Shown: positions 1 through 8,467 of the stretch, piece by piece
Numbering within the stretch: the stretch's first letter is position 1
Layout of the letters: each line of letters opens with the position of its first letter
Source of the DNA: Ekhidna sp.
GTDB lineage: Bacteria; Bacteroidota; Bacteroidia; Cytophagales; Cyclobacteriaceae
Direction: 5' to 3'
Assembly: GCA_028821635.1 (NCBI GenBank)
Contig: JAPPDO010000030.1
Location: 1-13,830 of the forward strand
Length of the DNA stretch: 13,830 bases
Program-made: the position numbers and the translations under genes
The notes under the pieces: generated by a model
The model's input: the letters and a program-made list of their open reading frames with translations, nothing else
Databases searched by the model: none
What the model was told of the DNA's origin: nothing

Positions 1-2307
1 GTAGAAGATATGACATACCTGCCTAAAGCGGAACGGGACATGAGAAGGAAAAAATTCTTAGATCAGGTTCTTTTACTCTATCCCAAGTATGATGCTACCT
101 GGATGAGTTGGCAGCTTGAATTTATTGATGAGCGTTGGGATAAACCTTATGGGAGGGAAAGATACAATTCTTACTGGAGAGAAGGACAGGTAAAATCCTC
201 CGTTGAACTTGCTGAGCTTGACGGCAGTAAAGCAAGTTCAATTTATGAGGAGTTCAAAGCTGATAACAGCCTTAAAGAGCTTTTAGGTGAGCCTTACTGG
301 TTCCTTGATTACGATTATGAAGCCAGTAACCGAGATTCACTTTTAGGAATATCTCCTGTTATAAGGATCGAAGTTGATGGAAAATTTGCCGGTGTGATTG
401 GAGTTGATGTGTCCGTTGAATATTTCCAGGGAATATCGGAGGTAGCGTATTACGAAAATGCCTACGCACTTCTTTTAACGTATGGAGGGAAAATCGTAGC
501 TTCCAAAGAATTAGACTTTTTCAACCTTCCGTTGGACTCTTTAAGCATTATGAACGAACAAGAAGAGCAGGTTTATACCAAAATTCAGCAAGGGAAACCA
601 TACTCCTTTATTGCAACAGACCAAGAACTGGAAGAGGAGGTGTACGTTTCAATGGCACCAATTCCTATTGGCAGGAGCAGTGAGTCATTTGCTACTGTGG
701 TCGTGGTGCCAACAAGAGAAATTACAGATGACTTTAACAAGACCCTGCTGCTTACAATAATTATAGGTTTGGGCGGATTGGCACTTTTGACAATAATTAT
801 CTGGAAAATATCAAAAGATATAGGTGATTCACTGGACCGATCAAACGATTTACTAAAAGGTTTAGCTCAGGGCGAACTTGATATGTCAAAGCAAGTCGAG
901 ATAAAATCGGCTGATGAAGTTGGACAGATAGCAGCTTCTGTGAACAGACTGATGTTTGAACTCAATAAAAAATTAGCGTTTTCCAAAGAGATAGGCGAGG
1001 GGAATTTGACTGTCCATTTTGAAAGTGCAGGCAAAGAAGACATGCTGGGGCATTCACTATTGAAGATGAGAGATAATCTTCGGATTGCCATTGATGAAAC
1101 GAATAAAGTGGTGCGGTATGGAGGAGAGGAGGGAGACCTGTCTACTCGGATGACTATAGAAGATAGAAAAGGAGCCTGGCAAGAACTTGGGGAATCTGTA
1201 AATAACCTGTTTGAGTCCGTTTCCAATCCTATGAGTGTTCTCAATAAGATGGCTAATTCTATGGCAGATGGAGACTTGTCCGTTAGATATACAGACAAGG
1301 CAAAAGGAGACATTCTCAACCTGACCAAAAACCTTAATACAGCTTTAGACAACTTGAATTTACTTTTAGCAAGAATCGTTGAGAATGCAAATGTTATCAG
1401 CGACTCATCCGGCGAGATGCTGTTAGCAAGTGAAGAGATGAATACTAATACCAGTGAGATCGCATCAGCAATAGCACAGATGAGCAGTGGTGCGCAAAAC
1501 CAAGTAAGCAAAGTGGATGAGTCCTCAAATCTGATAGAGAATATCCTCTCATCAGCTAATACAATGGGGGATAAGTCTGAGGGGATTAACAGGATGGCTC
1601 ATCTGGTGGTGGAAAAATCTGAAAAAGGGCTTAAAATGGCAGAAAAGGTCGGTCTCAGCATGAAGAATATTAAAGCCTTCGCCAGTGATACCAATCAATC
1701 AATTGAAGTGCTGACAGATCGGTCAAAACAGATAACCAAGGTTTTAGGAATCATTACTGATATAGCATCACAGACCAATCTTCTTGCATTGAACGCTGCC
1801 ATAGAAGCTGCTCAAGCCGGTGATGCAGGCAGAGGGTTCGCCGTCGTAGCTGAGGAGATAAGGAAATTGGCAGAAGACTCAAGTAATTCGGCAAGAGAAA
1901 TTGAGAAACTCATAATAGATGTCCAGCAAGACACCGCCTCCGCTGCGAAAACGATAAAAGTAATGGACAAAAGTATTCTTAAAGGTGAAAAAGCCTCGAA
2001 TGACGCATCAAGTGCTTTTAGAGAAATAGCTACGGCAGCAAATCAAAACCTTAACGTATCTAAGCAAATATTGGAATCTTCAAGAGAACAAATTGAGAAT
2101 ATCAGGAATGTAGTCAATATAACGGAGAATATCGTCGTAATTGCAGAGGAAACAGCAGCCGGAAGTGAGCAGGTCGCTACTTCAGCCACAGAACTCTCCG
2201 CAGGAATGCAGAACTACATTGAAAAATCTCAAAAAGTAACCGGAATTACTCAGGAATTAAAAGAGGAAGTTTCAAAATTCAAATTGCTGAGTACTGATAG
2301 TTCTTAA
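1..2307 (+). CDS. Methyl-accepting chemotaxis protein, dCache sensor and tandem HAMPs, 5' end missing
   Basis: Transmembrane chemoreceptor that would control CheA through CheW. The frame is open to base 1, and no N-terminal membrane span is present before the sensor, so the real start lies upstream; the first visible ATG (base 10) is probably internal. Residues below count from that ATG. A dCache-type extracytoplasmic domain covers about 10-240, with the typical '[13 protein letters not shown]' strand. The second membrane span is about 245-267. Four HAMP-like modules follow, with GEL/GNL/GDL/GDL cores near 287, 331, 376 and 421, spaced about 45 residues apart. The MCP signalling hairpin tip (about 584-635) contains '[20 protein letters not shown]' and '[18 protein letters not shown]'. 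E/Q pairs flanking it look like methylation sites for CheR/CheB. The C-terminus has no CheR-binding pentapeptide. The ParA-like gene starts 9 bases downstream, so co-transcription is likely. The family is certain; the ligand is unknown. Confidence 0.95.
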   Translation, partial: VEDMTYLPKAERDMRRKKFLDQVLLLYPKYDATWMSWQLEFIDERWDKPYGRERYNSYWREGQVKSSVELAELDGSKASSIYEEFKADNSLKELLGEPYWFLDYDYEASNRDSLLGISPVIRIEVDGKFAGVIGVDVSVEYFQGISEVAYYENAYALLLTYGGKIVASKELDFFNLPLDSLSIMNEQEEQVYTKIQQGKPYSFIATDQELEEEVYVSMAPIPIGRSSESFATVVVVPTREITDDFNKTLLLTIIIGLGGLALLTIIIWKISKDIGDSLDRSNDLLKGLAQGELDMSKQVEIKSADEVGQIAASVNRLMFELNKKLAFSKEIGEGNLTVHFESAGKEDMLGHSLLKMRDNLRIAIDETNKVVRYGGEEGDLSTRMTIEDRKGAWQELGESVNNLFESVSNPMSVLNKMANSMADGDLSVRYTDKAKGDILNLTKNLNTALDNLNLLLARIVENANVISDSSGEMLLASEEMNTNTSEIASAIAQMSSGAQNQVSKVDESSNLIENILSSANTMGDKSEGINRMAHLVVEKSEKGLKMAEKVGLSMKNIKAFASDTNQSIEVLTDRSKQITKVLGIITDIASQTNLLALNAAIEAAQAGDAGRGFAVVAEEIRKLAEDSSNSAREIEKLIIDVQQDTASAAKTIKVMDKSILKGEKASNDASSAFREIATAANQNLNVSKQILESSREQIENIRNVVNITENIVVIAEETAAGSEQVATSATELSAGMQNYIEKSQKVTGITQELKEEVSKFKLLSTDSS

Positions 2308-2316
2308 TTTATTTCC

Positions 2317-3060
2317 ATGCCAATCGTATCCATTGTAAATCAAAAAGGGGGAACCGGGAAAACCACCACAACACTCAATTTAAGCAGTGCATTAGCCAAG
2401 CTGGACAAAAACGTATTAGCCATTGACATGGACTCGCAAGGAAACTTGGGATACAGCTTAGGTTTGGAGTCTGAAAACACGATCGTAGATGTACTGGAAG
2501 GCACCAAAAATATCTCCGATATTTTGTTGAAAAGTGAAGGGTTCAATATCATCACATCGGACATACGATTGGTTGATGTTGAGCTCACGCTTGGAGGAGT
2601 AGATGACCGTCATAATGCCTTGAGCGAGCAATTAAAACTATTGAAAACCCGTTATGACTACATTCTGATTGATTGTCCGCCGTCACTATCAATTTTAGCT
2701 CTTAATGCTCTTTATGCTTCTGATTATGTAATCATTCCAATGCTTATGGAAGTATTGAGCCTTCAGGGTTTAGACCAGATAGTCACGACGATTGAAAAGA
2801 TAAATGCGGGCTATAATAAAAAGCTAGAAGTTCTTGGTATACTTCCGGTTATGGTAGACAAGAGAAGAAAACTGAGTAGTGAGGTTAAAGAATATATCAA
2901 AGAAAACTATGAAATTAGAATTTTTAAAAGCCTGATTCGAAGCAATGTGAAAGCTTCAGAATCACCCTCATTTGGTAAAAGTGTAGTCGAATACGCTCCG
3001 AACTCAAACAGTGCTTTGGACTATAAGGCTTTTGCACAAGAAATAACCCGGTTAATCTAA
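2317..3060 (+). CDS. ParA/Soj-family ATPase, probable chemosensory array positioning (ParC/PpfA-like)
   Basis: A 247-residue cytoplasmic ParA/MinD-superfamily ATPase. Visible motifs are the deviant Walker A 'KGGTGKTT' (10-17, with the signature Lys10), the A' motif 'IDMDSQGN' (36-43), and Walker B 'LIDCPP' (117-122). A C-terminal segment with 'SESPSFGKSV' resembles the ParA 'SEAPSHG' region. Length fits a chromosomal ParA without an N-terminal helix-turn-helix. No parB or parS-like gene is adjacent. It lies between a chemoreceptor and an extended CheW, the setting of ParC (Vibrio) and PpfA (Rhodobacter), which place or segregate chemosensory arrays. That role is inferred from context; the ATPase assignment is direct. 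The ATG at 2317 is 9 bases after the MCP stop and has no Shine-Dalgarno sequence. A plasmid-partition role is unlikely given the operon. Confidence 0.9.
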   Translation: MPIVSIVNQKGGTGKTTTTLNLSSALAKLDKNVLAIDMDSQGNLGYSLGLESENTIVDVLEGTKNISDILLKSEGFNIITSDIRLVDVELTLGGVDDRHNALSEQLKLLKTRYDYILIDCPPSLSILALNALYASDYVIIPMLMEVLSLQGLDQIVTTIEKINAGYNKKLEVLGILPVMVDKRRKLSSEVKEYIKENYEIRIFKSLIRSNVKASESPSFGKSVVEYAPNSNSALDYKAFAQEITRLI

Positions 3061-3065
3061 TCGTG

Positions 3066-3806
3066 ATGGCTCTCGGCAAAAATTTAAAAAAGAAAAAGCT
3101 CATACCTCACAAAGAGGATAGACAAGTTATTGAGCCGGAAGAGTATTTAAAGAGGTCATTGAAAGAACCCGTTGAGAAGACAAGTACTGCACAGCCGCCC
3201 CTACTTGCGCCTGAAAAGGAGAACGTCTCTGAAGAGATAACCGATATGAAATTACCTGCTTACATAGCCAAGGAACTCTTGGAGCGGAAGAAAAATCTCA
3301 GAAATAAGTATACAAAGGAGGTGTTCGCACTTAAAGACAGGTATTTACAGCTTGTTATAATACAAATTGGAGAAGAGCAATATGCCATAGAGATTAATAA
3401 TGTCAAAGAGGTGGTGCTAATGCCTAAGACCTCAAAAGCACCAAACACCCCCTCACACATAACGGGAATCACCATCATCCGTAGAAATACCTATGTTGTC
3501 TTTGATTTAGCTGATAAATTCAAGGTAAAAAGTGATCAATCTCCCGGGTATTTATTAGTGCTAAATAATAGAAAAATAAACGCTTGCCTTACTTTAAGTG
3601 CACTGCCCTTCATCTTAAAAGTAAATGGCAATGATATATCAAGCGATATACAGACAATTGAATATGCCACATTGGACGCATCCTATATTAAAGGTATTAT
3701 TCAGCATAACAAGCAATTGATTTATTATTTGGATATTGTCCGATTGATCAAAAATGAAAAAGCTATCGCAATTCCTGATGATCTTTTAGTGCGAGCGCAT
3801 GAGTAA
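3066..3806 (+). CDS. cheW: CheW-domain protein with about 90-residue N-terminal extension (possible ParP-like adaptor)
   Basis: Scaffold protein linking chemoreceptors to CheA. The CheW fold occupies about residues 91-240 ('QLVIIQIGEEQYAIEINNVK', then 'ITGITIIRRNTYVVFDL', then 'YIKGIIQHNKQLIYYLDI'). The first 90 residues are basic, then proline-containing ('TAQPPLLAP'), then a charged helix leading into the domain. Stand-alone CheW is usually about 150-170 residues, so the extension is clear. Vibrio ParP also couples an N-terminal region (ParC-binding, proline-rich) to a CheW-like C-terminal domain, and this gene directly follows the ParA-type ATPase, so a dual CheW/ParP role is plausible but inferred. 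It is the only separate CheW gene in the window. The start could be GTG 3063 or ATG 3066; ATG is preferred. Its stop overlaps cheB by 8 bases, suggesting translational coupling. Confidence 0.9.
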   Translation: MALGKNLKKKKLIPHKEDRQVIEPEEYLKRSLKEPVEKTSTAQPPLLAPEKENVSEEITDMKLPAYIAKELLERKKNLRNKYTKEVFALKDRYLQLVIIQIGEEQYAIEINNVKEVVLMPKTSKAPNTPSHITGITIIRRNTYVVFDLADKFKVKSDQSPGYLLVLNNRKINACLTLSALPFILKVNGNDISSDIQTIEYATLDASYIKGIIQHNKQLIYYLDIVRLIKNEKAIAIPDDLLVRAHE

Positions 3807-4833
3807 TACGTTAAAAGTACTTGTTGTTGATGATTCAGCTTTCATGAGGTTGCTCGTTTCTAATCTGCTGTCAGAAGACTCCTCCATTGAGGTAATAGGT
3901 ACTGCGACTAATGGTTTAGAAGCAAAAGAAAAAGCAATGGAGCTTAATCCGGATGTAGTAGTTCTTGATCTCAACATGGAAAAGTATGACGGTTTATACG
4001 CAGTAAAATCCATTATGAAGGATCGTCCAACACCAATTTTAATTTTGAGTGCTGTCGGCAATACTGACCTCCATCCTGTCTTTGAGGCACTTAAAAATGG
4101 AGCGGTGGACTACATGAATAAACCAAATCGAAATAAATCTAAAATACATGAGATTCAGAGTGAGCTTATTCAAAAAGTAAAAAGCACGGCAAGAGCAAAA
4201 CCTAAAAAGATCACTGATCAGCGGCTGGAAAAGAAGCTCAAAGCCGCATCATTTAGAAAAAAGAGTAAATATGATATTATTGCGATTGGAGCCTCCACAG
4301 GCGGCCCCACGGCACTTGAAAAAATACTGACTACCCTCCCGCACAACTTCAACATTCCGGTGATAATATGCCAGCACATGTCACAGATGTTTATCCCGCC
4401 ATTCGTTAAGAGATTAAATTCACTTACCAAATTAAACGTAGTGGCAGCTACTCAAGATATGGAGCCAACGCCTGGGACTATCATGTTTTGTCCGGGTCAC
4501 TCGAACCTTATTTTGAACAGAGAGAATGGGATTGCTAAAGTTAATTTCACAAATCAGGTATTCAAGGAATACAATAATCCCTCAATCAATGCTCTGATGA
4601 AGAGCACTGCCAAGGTTTATGCAGATAAATCAGTTGGAGTAATCCTGACGGGGATGGGTAAAGACGGAGTAGAAGGAATGAAGTCACTAAAAGCCCGAGG
4701 TGCATTGACCATTGCCCAGAATAGAGCCTCAAGTGTTATTTACGGTATGCCAAAAGCAGCGGTTGAATCCGGCGTAATTGATTTAGAACTAGATATTAAA
4801 GAGATTGGTAATTACCTGGTAAAAAATCTTTAA
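3799..4833 (+). CDS. cheB: Chemotaxis response regulator / protein-glutamate methylesterase CheB
   Basis: Removes methyl groups from (and deamidates) receptor glutamates and glutamines when phosphorylated by CheA, giving adaptation. 344 residues, the usual length. The N-terminal receiver (about 5-125) has acidic D11/D12, phosphoacceptor D57 in 'VVVLDLNM', and 'MNKPN' where the conserved lysine sits. After a basic linker (about 126-155), the methylesterase domain shows the full catalytic triad: Ser166 in 'GASTGG', His193 in 'CQHM', and Asp289 in 'GMGKDG'. The substrate would be the MCP at the left edge and other receptors elsewhere. It overlaps the preceding cheW by 8 bases and ends 1 base before cheA, so it sits in one operon. 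Intact, no anomalies. Confidence 0.97.
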   Translation: MSNTLKVLVVDDSAFMRLLVSNLLSEDSSIEVIGTATNGLEAKEKAMELNPDVVVLDLNMEKYDGLYAVKSIMKDRPTPILILSAVGNTDLHPVFEALKNGAVDYMNKPNRNKSKIHEIQSELIQKVKSTARAKPKKITDQRLEKKLKAASFRKKSKYDIIAIGASTGGPTALEKILTTLPHNFNIPVIICQHMSQMFIPPFVKRLNSLTKLNVVAATQDMEPTPGTIMFCPGHSNLILNRENGIAKVNFTNQVFKEYNNPSINALMKSTAKVYADKSVGVILTGMGKDGVEGMKSLKARGALTIAQNRASSVIYGMPKAAVESGVIDLELDIKEIGNYLVKNL

Positions 4834-4834
4834 A

Positions 4835-6550
4835 GTGAAATCTAAAGAAGAAGAATACCGACAGTTATTCCTAACGGAGGCGTTGGAAAATTTTGAGCAG
4901 TTAAACAAACTGTTTGTTGATTTTGAAAAAGACCATCAGAACAAAAAAGTAATCACCAGCATATTTCGCATAATTCATACCTTAAAAGGGAACGCACTCG
5001 GAGTGGGCTACGAAAGTATCGCTGATCTGGCTCATGTGATGGAAGACACTTTCGGTGCCATTAAAGACAATGAAGTCACTCTTGATTCAGAATTGGCTGA
5101 CAGTCTTTTCCGGGCTAATGATAAGTTAGGAGCCTTAATCAACAGTCTTAATTCAGGAGAAGAGGTTTCTTACTTAGGCATTAAAACCAAACTTGCACTT
5201 TTCTTAAGGAATGCAAGAGAGGAGGGGCAAAAACAAAAAATTGAAGAAGTTCGGGAACAAGAGGAACCAGAGTTAAAGTCTCAAAGTCAGTATAAACAGG
5301 GAGATGCCGGGGATCCATCCATCACATTTGCGGAGTTTGTTCAAATTCCGATAAGGAAAATGGATGAGTTACTTAACATGGTAGGAGAGTTAATAATCGA
5401 GTGCGACAGATTAATTGCTCATTTTGAAGGCGGAGGACAAAATGTGCTTGAGTTCGAAAGCCTGAAAAGAATTTCAGCAAATCTCCATTATGGAATCATA
5501 GATGCACGGATGGTACAAATGGGGTTTCTTTTCAATAAATTTCATCGTGTCTTGAGAGATGCTGCGGTATCAGAAAAGAAAGATGTTACGTTAAGATTGA
5601 AGGGAACTGAAGTTGAAATTGACAGAAACATTTTCAAGATCATCAGTGATTCTCTGGTTCATATTGTCAGAAATGCAGTAGCCCATGGAATCGAAAGCAC
5701 AGAAGAGAGAAAGAGAGCAAAAAAGCCTCCCACTGCCATCTTAACAATGGAAGCCAATCTGGAAAAGGACAATGTAGTCCTCTCCGTAAGCGATGACGGC
5801 AGAGGTATTGACACTGAGAAGATCAGGGAAAAGGTTATTGCAAAGAAAATGATTACCCGAAGTATGGCTGATCAGCTTTCGGACAAGGAAATTATTCGAT
5901 ACATATTTGAACCCGGATTCTCAAGTGCTGAAACGGTAACTGAAATTTCCGGACGTGGCATCGGAATGGACGTAGTGAAAAAATCCGTTGAAAGCGTTGG
6001 AGGGCAAGTTTTGATTGACACCAAAATAGGGGAAGGGAGTTCCTTCCACCTCGTACTACCATCCTCATTAGCATTAAAAGGTTCGTTACTTTTTGAGGTA
6101 AGTTCACAAGAATATGCTATCCCTCTTACTTTTATTGAATCCGTCAATTATTACAAAAAAGAGGATATTCATAATATCAGTAACGATCTAATGATCAATT
6201 ACAACGAACAATCGGTCTCTTTAATCTTTCTGGAATATTTATTTAAAGTAGAAAATATTGAATCTTTAAGCGGTTCCATGTTATTTAATGAAAAATTAAA
6301 TAACTTAGATAATAAGGCGCAAATTAATGTGATCATGGCAAAGCACTCAGGCAGACGCATTGGTTTAGTGGTAGATAAATTTTTAAAACAAAAAGAAATC
6401 ATCGAAAAGAAACTACCCAAACCATTAGACGGCAGCAAACTTCTTAGCGGATCAACCATACTGGGATCAGGAAATGTTTGTCCGGTAGTAGATGTAGCTA
6501 CAGTTATGGACTTCTTTTACAAATCCTCCGCTAAAACACAAAAAATATAA
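4835..6550 (+). CDS. cheA: Chemotaxis histidine kinase CheA
   Basis: Cytoplasmic kinase that autophosphorylates under control of MCP-CheW arrays and passes phosphate to CheY and CheB. 571 residues; E. coli CheA is about 650. Domains: P1/Hpt (about 1-115) with His48 in 'IIHTLKGNA'; a charged linker (about 120-160) with no recognisable P2 domain, accounting for the short length; P3 dimerisation (about 165-235, 'IPIRKMDELLNMVGELIIE'); P4 ATPase with N box H276/R279/N280/H284, G1 'DDGRG' (320-324) and 'GRGIGMDVV'; and C-terminal CheW-like P5 (about 415-560). The aspartate commonly preceding the last N-box histidine is Ala283 here. The start is GTG 4835, since the frame is closed just upstream and no ATG is nearby; this places His48 where E. 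coli has it. It begins one base after the cheB stop. Confidence 0.96.
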   Translation: MKSKEEEYRQLFLTEALENFEQLNKLFVDFEKDHQNKKVITSIFRIIHTLKGNALGVGYESIADLAHVMEDTFGAIKDNEVTLDSELADSLFRANDKLGALINSLNSGEEVSYLGIKTKLALFLRNAREEGQKQKIEEVREQEEPELKSQSQYKQGDAGDPSITFAEFVQIPIRKMDELLNMVGELIIECDRLIAHFEGGGQNVLEFESLKRISANLHYGIIDARMVQMGFLFNKFHRVLRDAAVSEKKDVTLRLKGTEVEIDRNIFKIISDSLVHIVRNAVAHGIESTEERKRAKKPPTAILTMEANLEKDNVVLSVSDDGRGIDTEKIREKVIAKKMITRSMADQLSDKEIIRYIFEPGFSSAETVTEISGRGIGMDVVKKSVESVGGQVLIDTKIGEGSSFHLVLPSSLALKGSLLFEVSSQEYAIPLTFIESVNYYKKEDIHNISNDLMINYNEQSVSLIFLEYLFKVENIESLSGSMLFNEKLNNLDNKAQINVIMAKHSGRRIGLVVDKFLKQKEIIEKKLPKPLDGSKLLSGSTILGSGNVCPVVDVATVMDFFYKSSAKTQKI

Positions 6551-6591
6551 CTTTTTTAAGCACCGATATTATAAGTGATGAAGAACTTACT

Positions 6592-7374
6592 GTGTTAATG
6601 CAGGCAATAAATAATCGCTATGGATTAGATTTTACTAATTATGAGCGCACTTCTTTAAAAAGAGGAGTCATAAGACTCATGATGAAGCATAAGATGGAGA
6701 ATATTGTTGAGTTGTGGTCGGCCGTCTTGAAAAGCAGTGACTTCTTTAAAAATGCAATTGATGATCTGCTGGTAAACCTTACAGAACTTTTCAGAAACCC
6801 TGATGTTTGGATAAAGCTAAGAGATAGCGTTTTAGGAAGATTAGGAAGAAAAAATCTGCGTATTTGGCATGCCGGCTGCGCTACTGGCGAAGAGGTTTAC
6901 ACGATGACATTTGTTTTAGAGGCAATGGGTATGCTTCACAACACCCGATTAATAGCTACAGACCTTAGTACAACGGCCTTAAATAAAGCAGCAAAAGGAG
7001 AGTATTCACTGCTATTACTAAAACAGTACCTTGTTCCTTTTTTGAAGTTTTTCCCTAATACCGGAATGGAAGACTATTTTGATTTTCAAGATACCCACGC
7101 TACGATCAAGCCAAGATACCAGACAAATGTTACGTTCAGAAAGCATAATCTGGTGGCCGATCCCATGATTGACCAATTCGATTTGATCTTTTGCAGAAAT
7201 GTCATGATCTATTTCGATGAAATTTTGAAAAATCATGTGTTGAAGCTGCTTCATAAATGCCTAAAACCGGACGGTTATTTGATGATTGGCTATTACGATG
7301 TCATGCCCGGTGCAGTAAAAGAATACTTTGAAGTGGATGATGTGAAAACAAGAATTTATAAACGAAAAAACTGA
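6592..7374 (+). CDS. cheR: Chemotaxis protein methyltransferase CheR
   Basis: Transfers methyl groups from S-adenosylmethionine to receptor glutamates, opposing CheB. The N-terminal helical domain ('NRYGLDFTNYERTSLKRGV') is followed by a Rossmann methyltransferase core. That core has the SAM motif 'WHAGCATGEE' (92-101), the acidic 'LIATDLS' strand, and 'FDLIFCRNVMIYFD', the CheR-type catalytic/SAM-pocket segment. It ends in 'LKPDGYLMIGYYD', with 'GYYD' where many CheRs have G(H/Y)SE. About 260 residues from GTG 6592 (family about 270-290). CheR-like coding continues upstream in frame to about 6568 ('ISDEELT'), but no ATG, GTG or TTG exists there, so the true start may be a rare ATT (6568) or ATA (6571). 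It follows cheA by about 20-40 bases and is followed 2 bases later by cheY. Confidence 0.95.
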   Translation: MLMQAINNRYGLDFTNYERTSLKRGVIRLMMKHKMENIVELWSAVLKSSDFFKNAIDDLLVNLTELFRNPDVWIKLRDSVLGRLGRKNLRIWHAGCATGEEVYTMTFVLEAMGMLHNTRLIATDLSTTALNKAAKGEYSLLLLKQYLVPFLKFFPNTGMEDYFDFQDTHATIKPRYQTNVTFRKHNLVADPMIDQFDLIFCRNVMIYFDEILKNHVLKLLHKCLKPDGYLMIGYYDVMPGAVKEYFEVDDVKTRIYKRKN

Positions 7375-7376
7375 AT

Positions 7377-7727
7377 ATGAAAATTTTAATTGTAGATGAC
7401 TCAAACTACATGAGAAATATCATTCGTGTTGCTTTAGAGGCAAATGGCTTCATCGTGTCAGGTGAAGTTGGCAGTGGAGACGCTGCAATAGATATCATCG
7501 CAGAACTCCAACCCGATATAATCACATTGGATCATATATTACCGGATATGACAGGAATAGACATTTTAAAAACCATTCAACCTGAAAAAAAACCTTATAT
7601 TATAATGATAAGCACCGCAGGTCAGGAATCAGTAATGGAGGAAGCACTTCAGTTAGGTGCCAGACATTACCTTATGAAGCCATTCAATTATGGTGAACTG
7701 ATTGAAATTATTAAAACAGCAGGGTAA
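7377..7727 (+). CDS. cheY: CheY-like single-domain response regulator (CheY1)
   Basis: 116-residue receiver with no output domain, so it acts by protein-protein binding when phosphorylated. Key residues: acidic D7/D8, phosphoacceptor D52 in 'ITLDHILPDM', Ser79 at the Thr/Ser switch position, and Lys101 in 'LMKPF'. Its closest relative in the window is the second CheY (8468-8830): they share 'LQPD', 'ILPDM' and 'DDSxY(M/I)R', which suggests a duplication. The residue two past the phosphoacceptor is Ile, not the polar residue of E. coli CheY. The ATG is 2 bases after the cheR stop, so it is the last gene of the packed core operon. The cognate donor is most likely CheA (6550 end), inferred from position. 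The downstream target is unknown. Confidence 0.94.
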   Translation: MKILIVDDSNYMRNIIRVALEANGFIVSGEVGSGDAAIDIIAELQPDIITLDHILPDMTGIDILKTIQPEKKPYIIMISTAGQESVMEEALQLGARHYLMKPFNYGELIEIIKTAG

Positions 7728-7817
7728 CTCGCTGAATCTAAATGAGTATCTTTAAGTCGTAAAAAAACTATTTTAACCTAAACTGAAACAACATTAGCAC
7801 TAATCATACAGCCTGAT

Positions 7818-8414
7818 ATGATAGAAGACTTGAACGAAGATGAATTAAAAATCGCCACCGGGCTAGTTTCTAAAGGCTTTTCCATGGCGAAGGCCTCAAT
7901 GGAACAAATACTCCGGAGCCCGATCTCTATAAGGAAAATTGAGTACGGGACCTCTGAGATGGATCCGGTAAAGTTCGGTAAAAGCGATTCTAAGGTGCAC
8001 GTCATAAAAACCGAACTCATGGGAGAGTTAAGAGGGAACAGTCATTTGATTTTTTCAGAAACGGAAGTCTCCAAGCTCTATCAATCATGCCTTCTACCAA
8101 GCGTAGTCAACGATGATTCTAACGAAAGCACCGTAATGAAGCTTGGATTTCTGACTGAAATTGATAACATGGTTTCAGCAGCAGTAATCACAGAATTTTC
8201 TAATTTTTTAGGAGTAGAGATGTATGGGAGGGTGCCTTCACTGAAAGTAATTAAAGCAAATGAAATCGAAAATTATCTGGAGGAAGAGTCCAGTGAGTTA
8301 AAACAAATCATTCATTTTAAAGCAGTATTTGAAGGGAAGGAGTTAGACATTAGTTCTGACTTTATTTGGGTGTTTCACAATAAATTTATTGATAAAATCA
8401 AGACTTTAGTTTAA
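7818..8414 (+). CDS. CheC-like CheY-P phosphatase with one surviving active site
   Basis: 198-residue protein of the CheC/CheX/FliY fold. CheC proteins are pseudo-duplicated and carry the phosphatase signature ExxN followed about 22 residues later by Pro, once in each half. Here the second half has Glu114, Asn117 ('TEIDN') and Pro140 ('RVPSL'), matching the signature with N-to-P spacing of 23. The first half has the matching long helix ('GLVSKGFSMAKASMEQIL', about 15-32) but no Glu/Asn pair, so that site appears lost. Predicted role: removing phosphate from CheY proteins, fitting its place between two CheY genes. No cheD partner is seen. It starts after a 90-base gap, the largest break in the che block apart from the gene edges. 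Family assignment is good; the choice of CheC over CheX rests on length and the two-helix layout. Confidence 0.75.
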   Translation: MIEDLNEDELKIATGLVSKGFSMAKASMEQILRSPISIRKIEYGTSEMDPVKFGKSDSKVHVIKTELMGELRGNSHLIFSETEVSKLYQSCLLPSVVNDDSNESTVMKLGFLTEIDNMVSAAVITEFSNFLGVEMYGRVPSLKVIKANEIENYLEEESSELKQIIHFKAVFEGKELDISSDFIWVFHNKFIDKIKTLV

Positions 8415-8467
8415 TATTCACTTTCATAATAGTTGATTTCCAGAACTGATACGAGTAACTAAATAAT

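Noticed and set aside
867..1511. 214-codon open frame on the minus strand inside the chemoreceptor gene
   Set aside because: It is fully antisense to an intact MCP, is serine/leucine-rich low-complexity in the manner of shadow frames, and has no recognisable domain.
2317..3060. Plasmid or chromosome partition parA, suggesting a replicon origin nearby
   Set aside because: No parB, parS-like repeats or replication genes are visible, and the gene is packed into a chemotaxis operon.
8415..8467. Promoter before CheY2 (TTG at 8433, TAACTAAA at 8456)
   Set aside because: The -7 element matches TAnnTTTG poorly, and the predicted start of transcription would fall at or inside the ATG.
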